This document shows positions 1 through 6,405 of a stretch of 9,239 nucleotides of DNA, piece after piece. Source of the DNA: JANNRW01 sp031401815 (lineage in GTDB: Bacteria > Desulfobacterota > Desulfuromonadia > Geobacterales > DSM-12255); the NCBI GenBank assembly GCA_031401815.1, contig JANNRW010000341.1, forward strand, positions 1-9,239, read 5' to 3'. Under the pieces are notes generated by a model. The model saw only the letters and a list, made by a program, of their open reading frames with translations, did not search any database and was not told the origin of the DNA. Position numbers and translations under genes: made by a program. Position 1 is the stretch's first letter; every line of letters starts with the position of its first letter.

Positions 1-104
1 CTCACAGGTTGAGGTATTCGTTCGCTTCGCTCACAGGTTAAGGTATTCGTTCGCTTCGCTCACAGGTTAAGGTTTTCGTTCGCTTCGCTCACAGGTTGAG
101 GTTT
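1..104. repeat. 29-bp direct tandem repeat, about 3.5 copies
   Basis: Copies start at 1, 30, 59 and 88, with the last one partial. Each begins CTCACAGGTTRAGG and ends TTCGTTCGCTTCG. Differences are single bases (TTGAGG versus TTAAGG, GTATTCG versus GTTTTCG). The element lies downstream of etfB, where an etfA partner gene would normally follow on the minus strand, and it runs off the left edge, so the true copy number is unknown. The GGTTGAGG core is the reverse complement of the CCTCAACC units of the neighbouring hexamer array, so the two arrays could pair. I see no coding potential. Confidence 0.9.
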
Positions 105-111
105 AGAAAGG

Positions 112-219
112 CTTTACTCTATCTCTATCTCTATCTCTATCTCTTCCTTATATCTCAACCTTAACCTCAACCTCTACCTCTACCTTTACCTCTACCTTAA
201 CCTCAACCTCAACCTCAAC
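112..219. repeat. Degenerate hexamer (CTYWAC/TCTATC) repeat array
   Basis: Eighteen six-base units run in one uninterrupted register. The order is CTTTAC, four copies of TCTATC (118-141), TCTTCC, TTATAT, then eleven units of CTCAAC, CTTAAC, CTCTAC or CTTTAC (154-219). Read on the minus strand, the transcribed strand of etfB, it is an almost pure purine GAGGTT-like tract starting about 25 bases after the etfB stop codon. Such arrays expand and contract by slippage, so copy number is likely to vary between strains. No gene is visible in it. Confidence 0.9.
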
Positions 220-244
220 CTGCTTCATCCTGCCTCAACCTTCC

Positions 245-1057
245 TCACACCGCCAGCAGATCCTTACTCAAGAGTTTGTCGATAAGGAGATTCGCAGTCC
301 CTACCGGGTCATTGACACCATCGCCTATCATCTCCCCCTTGTCTCGCTGAGGAGAGAATATCCGGCTTACCCATGTGGGTGAACCTTTGAGGCCAATACT
401 CTGTTCATCGAGTTTCAGGACACTGTTGTTCCAGAGTTCCACTTGAGAATCCATGGAAGCAAGCCGCATCGGCACATTCGGGTAGCGGGGGCGGTTCAGC
501 TCTCTTACAACCGTAATCATGACCGGAAGTGGCGCTTCCACTATTTCATGTCGCCCTTCGAGCTTCCTGCTGACACGGATTTTTCTGGCTGAAAGATCAA
601 GATCGAGAATTTTATCGACCAGAGTCAATTGGGTGCAGCCAAGGCGGGTGGCAATGCCGGGGCCTACCTGTGCAGTATCTCCGTCGATTGTCTGCTTGCC
701 GCAGAAAATTATGCCGACCTCCTCCACTTCTCCGAGACGGCGTATGGCTTCCGTAAGCACATTACTCGTAGCCAGAGTATCTGCACCGCCAAAGGCGCGG
801 TCAGACAGAAGAATCGCCCGGTCAATTCCCAAGGCCAGCGCCTTTCTGAGAGTAGCCTCGGCATTGGGAGGCCCCATGGAGATTGCCGTAACGCTGAAAC
901 CAAACCGGTCTTTCAGCCGGAGAGACTCCTCAAGCGCATGTGTGTCATAAGGGTTGACAATAAAAGGGATACCTTCGCGGATAAGGGTGTTGGTAACCGG
1001 ATCTATCTGTACCTGTGTAGTGTCAGGAACCTGTTTGATGCAGGCAACAATCTGCAT
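245..1057 (-). CDS. etfB: Electron transfer flavoprotein beta subunit (EtfB/FixA family)
   Basis: This is a complete 270-residue EtfB, the usual length for the family. With EtfA it forms a cytoplasmic flavoprotein that carries electrons between acyl-CoA dehydrogenases or related enzymes and quinone, ferredoxin or NAD. The N-terminus MQIVACIKQVPDT, the NPYDTHALEESLRL segment, the nucleotide-site region SDRAFGGADT (near residue 85), the signature CGKQTIDGDTAQVGPG (near 118-133) and the PLPVMITVVRELNRPRYP block (near 176-193) are all family hallmarks. The start ATG follows an AGAGG ribosome-binding site, and a promoter lies about 35-65 bases upstream. EtfA would be expected next on the minus strand, but the window ends first and the gap holds repeats. 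Whether this is a bifurcating Etf cannot be told from EtfB alone. Family assignment is very secure. Confidence 0.96.
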   Translation of the reverse strand: MQIVACIKQVPDTTQVQIDPVTNTLIREGIPFIVNPYDTHALEESLRLKDRFGFSVTAISMGPPNAEATLRKALALGIDRAILLSDRAFGGADTLATSNVLTEAIRRLGEVEEVGIIFCGKQTIDGDTAQVGPGIATRLGCTQLTLVDKILDLDLSARKIRVSRKLEGRHEIVEAPLPVMITVVRELNRPRYPNVPMRLASMDSQVELWNNSVLKLDEQSIGLKGSPTWVSRIFSPQRDKGEMIGDGVNDPVGTANLLIDKLLSKDLLAV

Positions 1058-1092
1058 GTGACAACCTCTTTTTATTCAGAATAAGTTGCTGC

Positions 1093-1121
1093 AAAATATA
1101 ATACGTTGACGTAAGTGTCAA
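1093..1121 (-). promoter_or_regulatory. etfB promoter with palindromic operator over the -35 box
   Basis: On the minus strand there is a perfect -35 TTGACA (1116-1121), a 17-base spacer and a -10-like TATTTT (1093-1098), about 36 bases before the etfB start. The plus-strand sequence TTGACGTAAGTGTCAA (1106-1121) is an imperfect dyad with TTGAC/GTCAA arms that covers the -35 box, where a repressor would block polymerase. Sites of this general form are used by TetR-type regulators of acyl-CoA metabolism. Naming such a regulator here is inference. Confidence 0.55.
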
Positions 1122-1375
1122 GAAATAATCAGAACTCATCAAGCATGCCGGAGCTACCGGATAATAATTGATAAGCAGACTTTATTCAACAGAATAACTG
1201 CTTAAAATTTAATCAAATGATTTTCAGCCGGAGTAAAATAGCTTATTTTACGGTAACTTGGAAAATGTAACATCACTACACATTTATCAACTGTAATCAA
1301 AAATAATGTGTCCGCAAATCAATATACAATCACAGGACGTGATTTATCATGGACAGTAATGCCTGAAGTATGATT
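1122..1375. other. AT-rich intergenic stretch with two small dyads, no gene seen
   Basis: No open frame here resembles a protein. Two stem-loops are visible. An imperfect one at 1173-1203 has arms AAGCAG/CTGCTT and TTATTC/GAATAA around AACA. A perfect one at 1233-1251 has eight-base arms (GTAAAATA and TATTTTAC) around GCT. Neither is followed by a clear T run on the minus strand, so calling them terminators for the upstream GNAT fragment or ATPase gene is weak. Confidence 0.5.
1233..1251. repeat. Perfect 8+8 inverted repeat
   Basis: GTAAAATA, a three-base GCT loop, and TATTTTAC pair perfectly. The left flank reads GAGTAAAATA, which shares GAGTAAAAT with the right arm of the palindrome in front of the ATPase gene at 2998-3015. 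The function is unknown; it could be an operator or a weak stem-loop. Confidence 0.6.
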
Positions 1376-1768
1376 TCAGCCAAAGCTCCCCATGCTTGCC
1401 AGCCCGTAAATCATGCCTGGCCTGTAATCCGGTTTTCTACCACGATACATGAGCTGGGTACTGCCACTTCTCATAAAACCATGCGCTTCAAGCAGCGCTG
1501 CTGCTGATAAATTCTTCTCCGGGACATCCAGAAAGAGCGAAACAGGTTTTCCGGTCGGCAACAAAGCCCTCTCTAGCAGCCGTGGAGCTGCAACCACTGA
1601 TCGGCTCCCCCAGGGACCGAGCTGAGTCCCGTCACCACAAGGGTGGCAAATAAGAAATCCGCTCTCTTCCAGAAACATGGTGCCACGGCTTGCCAGCTTT
1701 ACCAGTGCCGGTTCGCGGCTATGACCCCAGCCTGCACAGCTGCCTGTTTTTGCGGATATGACCCTTTT
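1376..1768 (-). pseudogene. GNAT N-acetyltransferase fragment, C-terminal domain only
   Basis: The open stretch from ATG at 1678 gives 100 residues, but the homologous frame continues upstream to the ATPase stop at 1769-1771 (GWGHSREPALVKLASRG before that ATG). Visible features match the second, C-terminal GNAT domain of two-domain acetyltransferases (Acetyltransf_18-like): LGPW, ARLLER-like helix residues, the strand LFLDVPEKN, the helix AAALLEAHGF and the ending MYRGRKP..IYGLAS. The first GNAT domain, including the usual acetyl-CoA pyrophosphate loop, is absent. The frame runs straight out of the ATPase stop codon, so the ATPase gene now occupies the place of its 5' half. No ribosome-binding site precedes ATG 1678. 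I read it as a decapitated remnant rather than a small functional enzyme. Confidence 0.75.
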
Positions 1769-2962
1769 TTACAAATATTCCTGCACCGGAGTACAGAAAA
1801 ACTCCTCCAGAGGAATACCCTGCCCGCCAACCAGAAGTGATCGCTGCGACGGAAACTCACGCTTGAATGCTGCCATCCCCGGAAGGCTCTGGCGGCTCCT
1901 GCCGCTCTTTACCTCTATCCCGGCAACAGCATCACCGCGCCGCAGCACGAAATCCACTTCATAGTTCCCTTCACGCCAGTACAGCGCCTCGATACCTTTT
2001 CCGGCACTGCTGTTGAGGATGTGGCTGCCAACCGCCGACTCGACCAGCCTGCCCCAGGCTTCTCGCTCCAGCAGCAGTTGTGCGAACGGTAATGTGGCAT
2101 GAGCTGATTGCAGCGCCGTATTGAAAACCTGCAACTTTGGGCTGGAACCCCGCTGACGGATTTTGCTGCCGCTGTACTTGGATAGTCCGGTGACCATGCC
2201 GGCGCCTGCCAGCAGTTGCAGATAATGGGCAAGTGTTGTGGTATTGCCGGCATCGTGGAGTTGTCCCAGCATCTTCTGGAATGACAGTATCTGTCCCGAA
2301 TAGTCACACCCCAGCATGAACATCCGCCGTAAAAGAGCAGGCTTGTCTACCCGGGACATAAGCAGGATATCTCTCGAAATTGTTGTCTCCACCAGGGAGT
2401 CGATGATATAGCGCGCCCAGCGTTCCCGGTCTTCTATCAAAGCTGCTGCCCCCGGATAGCCGCCATAGTAGATATATGTATCCAGATCCCAGCCAAAGGC
2501 ATCGCGCATTTCTCCGAACAGCCAGTGTGTTGCAGCGATGGTTTCAAAGCGCCCGGCCAGGCTTTCGGTAAGCCCTCGCTGGATCAGGAGCGGAGCGGAG
2601 CCAAGGAGTATTACCTTGAGAGGAATTCCTTTGGCCGAGTCCTCATCCCAGAGGCGCTTTACCTGCTCCGACCAGTGCGGGATTTTCTGCACTTCATCCA
2701 GCACCAGCAGCGCCTCGCAACGGTCAGCACCACCTGCTTTTGTCTGCAGGCGGGCAATCTCCCACTGCTGCTCCACCCATACACCCCCCTGGAGTGTCGG
2801 TTCATCAGCTGAAGCATAATGGGACGGCAGCGGGCTTTCTGCCAACAGCTGCCGCGCAAGCGTGGTTTTGCCTGTCTGGCGCGGCCCGGTCAGCACCTGA
2901 ATAAACCTGCGCGGCTCATTAAGTCGTTGTTGCAATATCTTGCAGATTGGGCGCTGAAACAT
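1769..2962 (-). CDS. AAA ATPase of the DUF4143 family (Walker ATPase plus PD-(D/E)XK-like C-terminus)
   Basis: This is a complete 397-residue protein, a typical length for the solitary DUF4143 ATPases widespread in bacteria and archaea. Walker A is GPRQTGKTT (residues 26-34) and Walker B is LLVLDE (D89, E90). The LLGSAPLLIQRGLTESLAGRFE stretch near 118-139 is the sensor region before the DUF4143 part. A nuclease-like half motif, EVDFV with D337 followed by IEVKSG with E350 and K352, ends the protein, as is usual in this family. Cellular role and substrate are unknown for nearly all members. There is no partner gene and no obvious antitoxin. The start ATG at 2962 has only a weak AAGG upstream. 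A perfect palindrome lies 14 bases before the start, which suggests autoregulation. The gene abuts a truncated GNAT gene, which hints that it arrived by insertion. Confidence 0.93.
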   Translation of the reverse strand: MFQRPICKILQQRLNEPRRFIQVLTGPRQTGKTTLARQLLAESPLPSHYASADEPTLQGGVWVEQQWEIARLQTKAGGADRCEALLVLDEVQKIPHWSEQVKRLWDEDSAKGIPLKVILLGSAPLLIQRGLTESLAGRFETIAATHWLFGEMRDAFGWDLDTYIYYGGYPGAAALIEDRERWARYIIDSLVETTISRDILLMSRVDKPALLRRMFMLGCDYSGQILSFQKMLGQLHDAGNTTTLAHYLQLLAGAGMVTGLSKYSGSKIRQRGSSPKLQVFNTALQSAHATLPFAQLLLEREAWGRLVESAVGSHILNSSAGKGIEALYWREGNYEVDFVLRRGDAVAGIEVKSGRSRQSLPGMAAFKREFPSQRSLLVGGQGIPLEEFFCTPVQEYL

Positions 2963-2975
2963 GTCTGATACCGCC

Positions 2976-3015
2976 TTGTGTAATTTTACTCAATACGTTG
3001 AGTAAAATTACACAA
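2976..3015. promoter_or_regulatory. Perfect 18+18 palindrome upstream of the ATPase gene
   Basis: The left arm TTGTGTAATTTTACTCAA (2976-2993) and the right arm TTGAGTAAAATTACACAA (2998-3015) are exact reverse complements separated by TACG. It ends 13 bases before the start codon of the DUF4143 ATPase. On DNA it could be a dimer or tetramer operator; in the mRNA it would fold into a strong hairpin next to the ribosome-binding region. It is AT-rich and unlike the GC-rich repeats further right. No homolog of a regulator is seen nearby, so self-regulation by the ATPase is a guess. Confidence 0.9.
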
Positions 3016-3102
3016 TACCATGCAGAGAATCAATTGAAATTCGTAAATTCGAAGTAATCTATTCAGCACTGCGAAACAGAACCCTAAAACAAAAACATTT
3101 TT

Positions 3103-3133
3103 ACAGGGATGAACAGGAGGGACAGGATAAAAC
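3103..3133. repeat. Short quasi-repeats beginning ACAGG
   Basis: Three consecutive units read ACAGGGATGA, ACAGGAGGG and ACAGGATAAAAC. From memory, similar strings are common intergenic filler in Geobacter-type genomes. There is no coding content, and the unit is too short for a firm class. Confidence 0.45.
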
Positions 3134-3164
3134 CCAGCAACTTCCGGTTTTTTCTTTGCATTTA

Positions 3165-3273
3165 GCCTCCCCTCCCTTGACGGGAGGGGATTGAGGGGTG
3201 GGTGAAGGTGCTGTCATCGTAAAGCATGGCAAATTACCCCACCCCCTAACCCCCTCCCGCAAGGGGAGGGGGG
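3165..3273. repeat. REP-like inverted doublet (two GC-rich hairpins)
   Basis: Two related hairpin units face each other. The left stem is CCCCTCCC (3169-3176), loop TTGAC, GGGAGGGG (3182-3189), followed by ATTGAGGGGTGGGTG. The right unit, read on the minus strand, has the same order: a CCCCTCCC stem (3264-3271), loop CTTGC, GGGAGGGG (3251-3258), then GTTAGGGGGTGGGG. The roughly 60-base middle is not palindromic. This arrangement matches REP or BIME-type non-autonomous elements, which are mobilised by Y1-type RAYT transposases elsewhere in a genome. No transposase is encoded here. Confidence 0.8.
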
Positions 3274-3320
3274 ACTTATAAGGCAACTGCAAATACCAAA
3301 CCGGACACTACTGCCTTTGT

Positions 3321-3613
3321 TTATGACTTTGCTGTCATGGCGCACCTTGCTCCGGACAGTATCCGGATAGACGATTGGGTAAACTTACGGGTGGCCCGGA
3401 GTGTAGCAAAAAACAGCTGAAGCAGCTACGGAGTAACTGTTACAGCCACCAGACTGGCATAGGGGCCACTGCCGGCGTCAGTGGCCAGTACGGTCAGAGG
3501 CCGACCGGCGCAAAGTTCCTGGAGAATATCATTTCTTTCAGCGGTGTTGATTATTGATGTAGCTGCTCCTGTTCCAGAATGCTCCTGATCCTTGTTGGCG
3601 GCTCCTCAGACAT
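3321..3613 (-). pseudogene. Broken pyridoxamine-5'-phosphate-oxidase-like FMN-binding protein
   Basis: The original start ATG at 3613 overlaps the stop of the DUF523-DUF1722 gene (ATGTCTGA), so it was translationally coupled. That frame gives MSEEPPTRIRSILEQEQ and stops after 20 codons. A second frame then carries recognisable PNPOx-family sequence: LCAGRPLTVLATDAGSGPYA, then SLVAVTVTP, an in-frame TAG, and LLQLFFATLRATRKF. It runs on to a TAA at 3321-3323 with no further family similarity. It therefore has a frameshift, a nonsense codon and a missing C-terminal half. The pattern VLAT..G.PYASLVA and FATLRATRK is typical of the family's FMN-binding split barrel. This is a non-functional remnant of the last gene of the operon. 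Confidence 0.75.
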
Positions 3614-4553
3614 GATTCCGCAGCATCAGTTGTGCCGGATGTGGTGACAGGTAGACCTGACCCTGCAGGTACTGCTGGTCGTACTTGCGTACATAATGTC
3701 TGAGCAGCGTCAACGGCACAAGCAGCGGTACCAGAGCTTCATGATACTGGCCGATTACTTCCAGCAGTTCCGCCTTTTCCTCCGGGGATAGCTGCTTCTT
3801 GAAATAGCCCATCATATGCTGCATGACGTTGGTGTTCTTTTTGGTCGAAGCGTGCAGGGCCAACCCTTTCATGAACAACTCTTCGTAACGAGAGAACAGT
3901 TCGGACAGCGGCAACTCCTTGCCATGGGCGACCAGTGCTCCCATGGTGCGATAGGCGTCGGGACTATGGGCCATCATAAGCAGTTTGTGGGAGGCATGAA
4001 AATCCACAAGCTTCCCCAGCGTGGGTTTGGTGGCCATAAAATCCTTCCAGCGCCGATAGCTGAAGACCCGTTCGATGAAGTTCTCCCGAAGGTGCGGGTC
4101 ATTCAGACGCCCCTCTTCCTCCATAGGCAGTAGCGGAAAGTGACTTGCCACCGCTGCTGCGAACAAGCCGCTGCCGGCCTTGGCAGGCATGCCGCTGTTG
4201 TAGACTTTGACCCGGTACAGGCCGGAACTTGGGGAGTTCTTTTTGAAGATGAATCCGCACAGGTCAGCGTTCTCCAGTTCCCTGACCTTGGCGGAACAAT
4301 AGGCAAGCATCTGCCCGGTCAGGTCGATGCGGGTGTTACGGGTCATAAGTCGGGGATTTGCCGGCTCTCCCTCCAGCCGCATCGCTTCTCGTGGTACTGG
4401 CAGACCGCACCCCACCTCGGGGCAGACCGGCAGGAAGCGAAAGTATTGACCCAGGGTGTCGGTGATGTAGCAATCATGGGTATGTCCGCCATCATAGCGG
4501 ACATGCTCCCCCAACAGGCAGGAACTGACTCCGATGATGATGGGAACTGTCAT
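3606..4553 (-). CDS. DUF523 and DUF1722 (YbgA-like) two-domain protein
   Basis: This is a complete 315-residue protein. Residues 1 to about 150 form DUF523, the family of the iron-sulfur thiouracil desulfidase TudS, with VSSCLLG (C12), RYDGGH and VCPEVGCGLPVPRE (C44, C49). The position where TudS proteins usually have SPSCG reads SPSSG here, but a cysteine lies just before it (LCGFIFKK, C99). From about residue 165 to the end is DUF1722, with DFHASHKLLMMAHSP, NVMQHMMGYFKK and LSPHPAQLMLRN. The start ATG overlaps the DUF1475 stop by four bases (ATGA), and the stop overlaps the next gene. Fusions of this kind often lie beside photolyase genes, and E. coli ybgA is in an operon with phr. The reaction is unknown; desulfidase activity should not be assumed. 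Confidence 0.92.
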   Translation of the reverse strand: MTVPIIIGVSSCLLGEHVRYDGGHTHDCYITDTLGQYFRFLPVCPEVGCGLPVPREAMRLEGEPANPRLMTRNTRIDLTGQMLAYCSAKVRELENADLCGFIFKKNSPSSGLYRVKVYNSGMPAKAGSGLFAAAVASHFPLLPMEEEGRLNDPHLRENFIERVFSYRRWKDFMATKPTLGKLVDFHASHKLLMMAHSPDAYRTMGALVAHGKELPLSELFSRYEELFMKGLALHASTKKNTNVMQHMMGYFKKQLSPEEKAELLEVIGQYHEALVPLLVPLTLLRHYVRKYDQQYLQGQVYLSPHPAQLMLRNHV

Positions 4554-4888
4554 GGGGATACCTTTCGGGAAAATAGTTTATCAAGATTTTCTCCGCTGCG
4601 GATATGCCGCAACTGCAGCAGAAGGTAACCGGCCATGGCAATATTGCCCAGCGTCATGATCAGAATGAACCAAAGAATACTTTTTGCTGGAGAGCGTTCC
4701 CGCCAGGCAACCCAGAGCCAGAAGAAAATGAAGCCACAGTAGGCATCGGCCAGTGTGGCGCGAAACCAGGGATCGGGCCAGAGCTGACAGGTTGCGCTAA
4801 TCAGATCCTGATGCAGCGAAGCGCTGATCGTCACATACAGCATGAGCGCCAGCACAGCAAAACAGATCGATGTCAGAATGATTTTCAT
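4550..4888 (-). CDS. DUF1475 family small membrane protein
   Basis: This is a 112-residue inner-membrane protein with about three hydrophobic helices: residues 4-23 (LTSICFAVLALMLYVTI), about 46-64 (ADAYCGFIFFWLWVAW) and about 71-92 (ILWFILIMTLGNIAMAGYLL). The charged WRERSPAKS loop separates helices two and three. Pattern and length fit DUF1475, whose function is unknown. Its start follows the chalcone-isomerase-like stop by one base (TGACATG), and its stop overlaps the DUF523 gene start, so all three were translated together. There is no signal cleavage site, and the gene is intact. Confidence 0.85.
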   Translation of the reverse strand: MKIILTSICFAVLALMLYVTISASLHQDLISATCQLWPDPWFRATLADAYCGFIFFWLWVAWRERSPAKSILWFILIMTLGNIAMAGYLLLQLRHIRSGENLDKLFSRKVSP

Positions 4889-4889
4889 G

Positions 4890-5470
4890 TCAGCGTCCTT
4901 TAAGCAGATCGCGCTTCAGCTTGTCATCAATGGAATCCCGTCCCAGCCAGATACCGAAATAAGCGAAGGCAAAATCAGCACCTTCGATGACTGTCAGCGG
5001 AGTACCATTCAGGGCCAGCTCGGTCTCCTGCCGGGCAGGTAGGTCAATGCATAGCGGTCGCCAGGCTTAACATCCCGATAGGTCGCATTGATCCGGTCAA
5101 TTCGGCTGCGCAGTTTAGCCAGTTCGGCCGGGGTCAGGTTAAGTTCCAGCGTCGGTTCAGCCCCCTTACCGAAATCAGTCCCTTTGATTGGTACGAGATA
5201 GTGCAGCTCCAGGCGTTTCGGGACATCAGACAGAACCTGATCCGGCTTTACCCCTTCCGGCAGATAGAGTGCAGCCACGTAAGTCTTGATGAATTTCAGG
5301 TAGCGCAGCAGCGCTGCGTTATAAAGCGGGAGATTGGCCGGCCCGGCCTTTATGCTGTCGGCAAAAGTTACATTTTCGACGGTCAGGGCATGAGCACGGG
5401 GAGAAAGTATGCTTAGTACTGTTATGAGGGCGGTCACGAATGCGATGTGTCGTGGTTTAAGCGAGGTCAT
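4890..5470 (-). pseudogene. Chalcone-isomerase-like periplasmic protein, one-base frameshift
   Basis: The start chosen is ATG 5470, with AGAGGAG just upstream, rather than the upstream ATG at 5494. Residues 1-28 (MTSLKPRHIAFVTALI..SPRAHA) form a signal peptide. Body motifs are TFADSIKAG, LYNAALLRYL, TYVAALYLPEG and KRLELHYLVPIKG, typical of bacterial chalcone-isomerase-like proteins, which are generally not true flavonoid enzymes. The open frame ends at 5009, but the frame shifted by one base continues with ETELALNGTPLTVI, then FAYFGIWLGRDSIDDKLKR, to a TGA at 4890-4892. This is exactly where the DUF1475 gene begins. Restoring one base near 5028-5036 would give 193 residues. It is either a recent mutation or a sequencing error; translation to 5009 would leave a protein lacking the last 40 or so residues. 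Confidence 0.85.
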
Positions 5471-5492
5471 GGCTCCTCCTCTGTAGAAATTC

Positions 5493-5521
5493 ATGACAAG
5501 ATTATCAGACTGCGATATAAA
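5493..5521 (+). promoter_or_regulatory. Likely sigma-70 promoter of the DUF1499 gene
   Basis: The -35 is ATGACA (5493-5498), five of six consensus bases. A 17-base spacer leads to the -10 TATAAA (5516-5521), also five of six. It faces the DUF1499 gene, whose start is about 55 bases downstream. It lies in the 106-base gap between divergent transcription units. I could not place an equally good promoter for the minus-strand operon. Confidence 0.45.
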
Positions 5522-5576
5522 TTCAACTGTGGCTATACCTGTCTAAGACTGATTTTCGGAATTCGGGAAGGTAAAG

Positions 5577-6032
5577 ATGCGAATTGTAACCAGAGGATTC
5601 ATTGTTATGACTTTCGGCTTGCTTGGGGTAATGGGGTGTGCCGGCGAGCGGCCGAGCAACCTGGGGTCAAAGGGCGGACTGCTGGCTGCGTGCCCGTCTT
5701 CTCCCAACTGTGTTTCCAGCCAGGATGCTGGTGAAGGTCAACGGATTGCGCCGCTGGCTTTCAAAAGTGATCCTGATTCGGCCTTTACCCGATTCAAGCT
5801 TCTGCTTGGCCGGCGGAGCGATACAAAGATAACAGAGGAATTACCTGACTATCTGCGGGTTGAACTGCGTACGAACCTGTTTGTGGATGATGGCGAGTTT
5901 CTGTTGGACCGGACACGCGGTGTCATTCATGTCCGCTCCGCTTCACGGCTCGGCTATTCAGATCTCGGGAAGAACCGGAGCCGGTTGGAAGAGATCCGCA
6001 GGCAATTCAACACAGCGAAGGGTAAACCATGA
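5577..6032 (+). CDS. DUF1499 family lipoprotein
   Basis: This is a complete 151-residue protein. Residues 1-20 form a hydrophobic leader ending GVMG before C21, a plausible though non-ideal lipobox, so an envelope lipoprotein is likely. The DUF1499 hallmark ACPSSPNCVSSQD follows at about 38-50, then DYLRVELRTNLFVDDGEFLL and RGVIHVRSASRLGYSD, which are conserved in the family. GGAAGG precedes the start. The function is unknown. Homologs often sit near cyclopropane-fatty-acid-synthase and photolyase genes, which fits the fragment directly behind this gene. Its stop codon coincides with the point where the CFA-like sequence begins, so a deletion endpoint may lie within a few bases of its 3' end. 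Confidence 0.9.
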   Translation: MRIVTRGFIVMTFGLLGVMGCAGERPSNLGSKGGLLAACPSSPNCVSSQDAGEGQRIAPLAFKSDPDSAFTRFKLLLGRRSDTKITEELPDYLRVELRTNLFVDDGEFLLDRTRGVIHVRSASRLGYSDLGKNRSRLEEIRRQFNTAKGKP

Positions 6033-6363
6033 TGATAACTGGATAGGACGCTATTTCTTCACCGGCGGCATAATGCCTTCAGACCAGATGCTGTTCTACT
6101 TCAACGACCATCTCATAGTAGAGGATCACTGGCGGGTTAACGGCCGTCACTACCAGCGTACCAGCGAGGACTGGCTAAAACTTCAGGATGCGAGACAGGA
6201 GCAGATCATGCCAATACTTCTGGAAACTTATGGTGTCGATGGGAAGCTCTGGTTCCAGCGCTGGCGGGTCTTTTTCATGGCCTGCGCCGAACTGTTCGGC
6301 TATAATCACGGCAATGAGTGGTTCGTCGGGCACTATCTGCTCAGAAAGGTCTCTCGCTTGTAG
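6028..6363 (+). pseudogene. Cyclopropane-fatty-acid-synthase-like methyltransferase, C-terminal fragment
   Basis: From the DUF1499 stop onward a different frame encodes DDNWIGRYFFTGGIMPS, then FNDHLIVEDHWRVNGRHYQR, ILLETYGVDGKLWFQRWR and VFFMACAELFGY, ending at TAG 6361-6363. These are C-terminal blocks of CFA-synthase-type SAM methyltransferases acting on membrane lipids. Only about 110 residues of an expected 340 or so remain. The Rossmann fold with its glycine-rich SAM motif is missing, as is any start codon with a ribosome-binding site. The frame could only begin inside DUF1499 in another reading frame or at the internal Met of GGIMPS. It is a dead remnant left by a deletion joining it to DUF1499. 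The downstream nifN end converges on it with a 42-base gap and no clear terminator. Confidence 0.85.
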
Positions 6364-6405
6364 TTTTATGCCATTCATGCTGAACATTCGTTGCATTCCT
6401 GGCTG

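Noticed and set aside
1..104. 29-bp repeats as a CRISPR array
   Set aside because: The repeats are back to back with no unique spacers, so this is a tandem repeat.
519..1084. Plus-strand open frames opposite etfB
   Set aside because: They are antisense shadows of a clear EtfB gene, with no family features or ribosome-binding site.
1769..3015. ATPase plus neighbour as a toxin-antitoxin or defence system
   Set aside because: There is no partner gene next to it; the only neighbour is a GNAT fragment lacking the toxin-type first domain and a start signal.
3101..3292. A 63-codon minus-strand open frame over the repeat region
   Set aside because: It translates the REP-like hairpins and shows no protein-like pattern.
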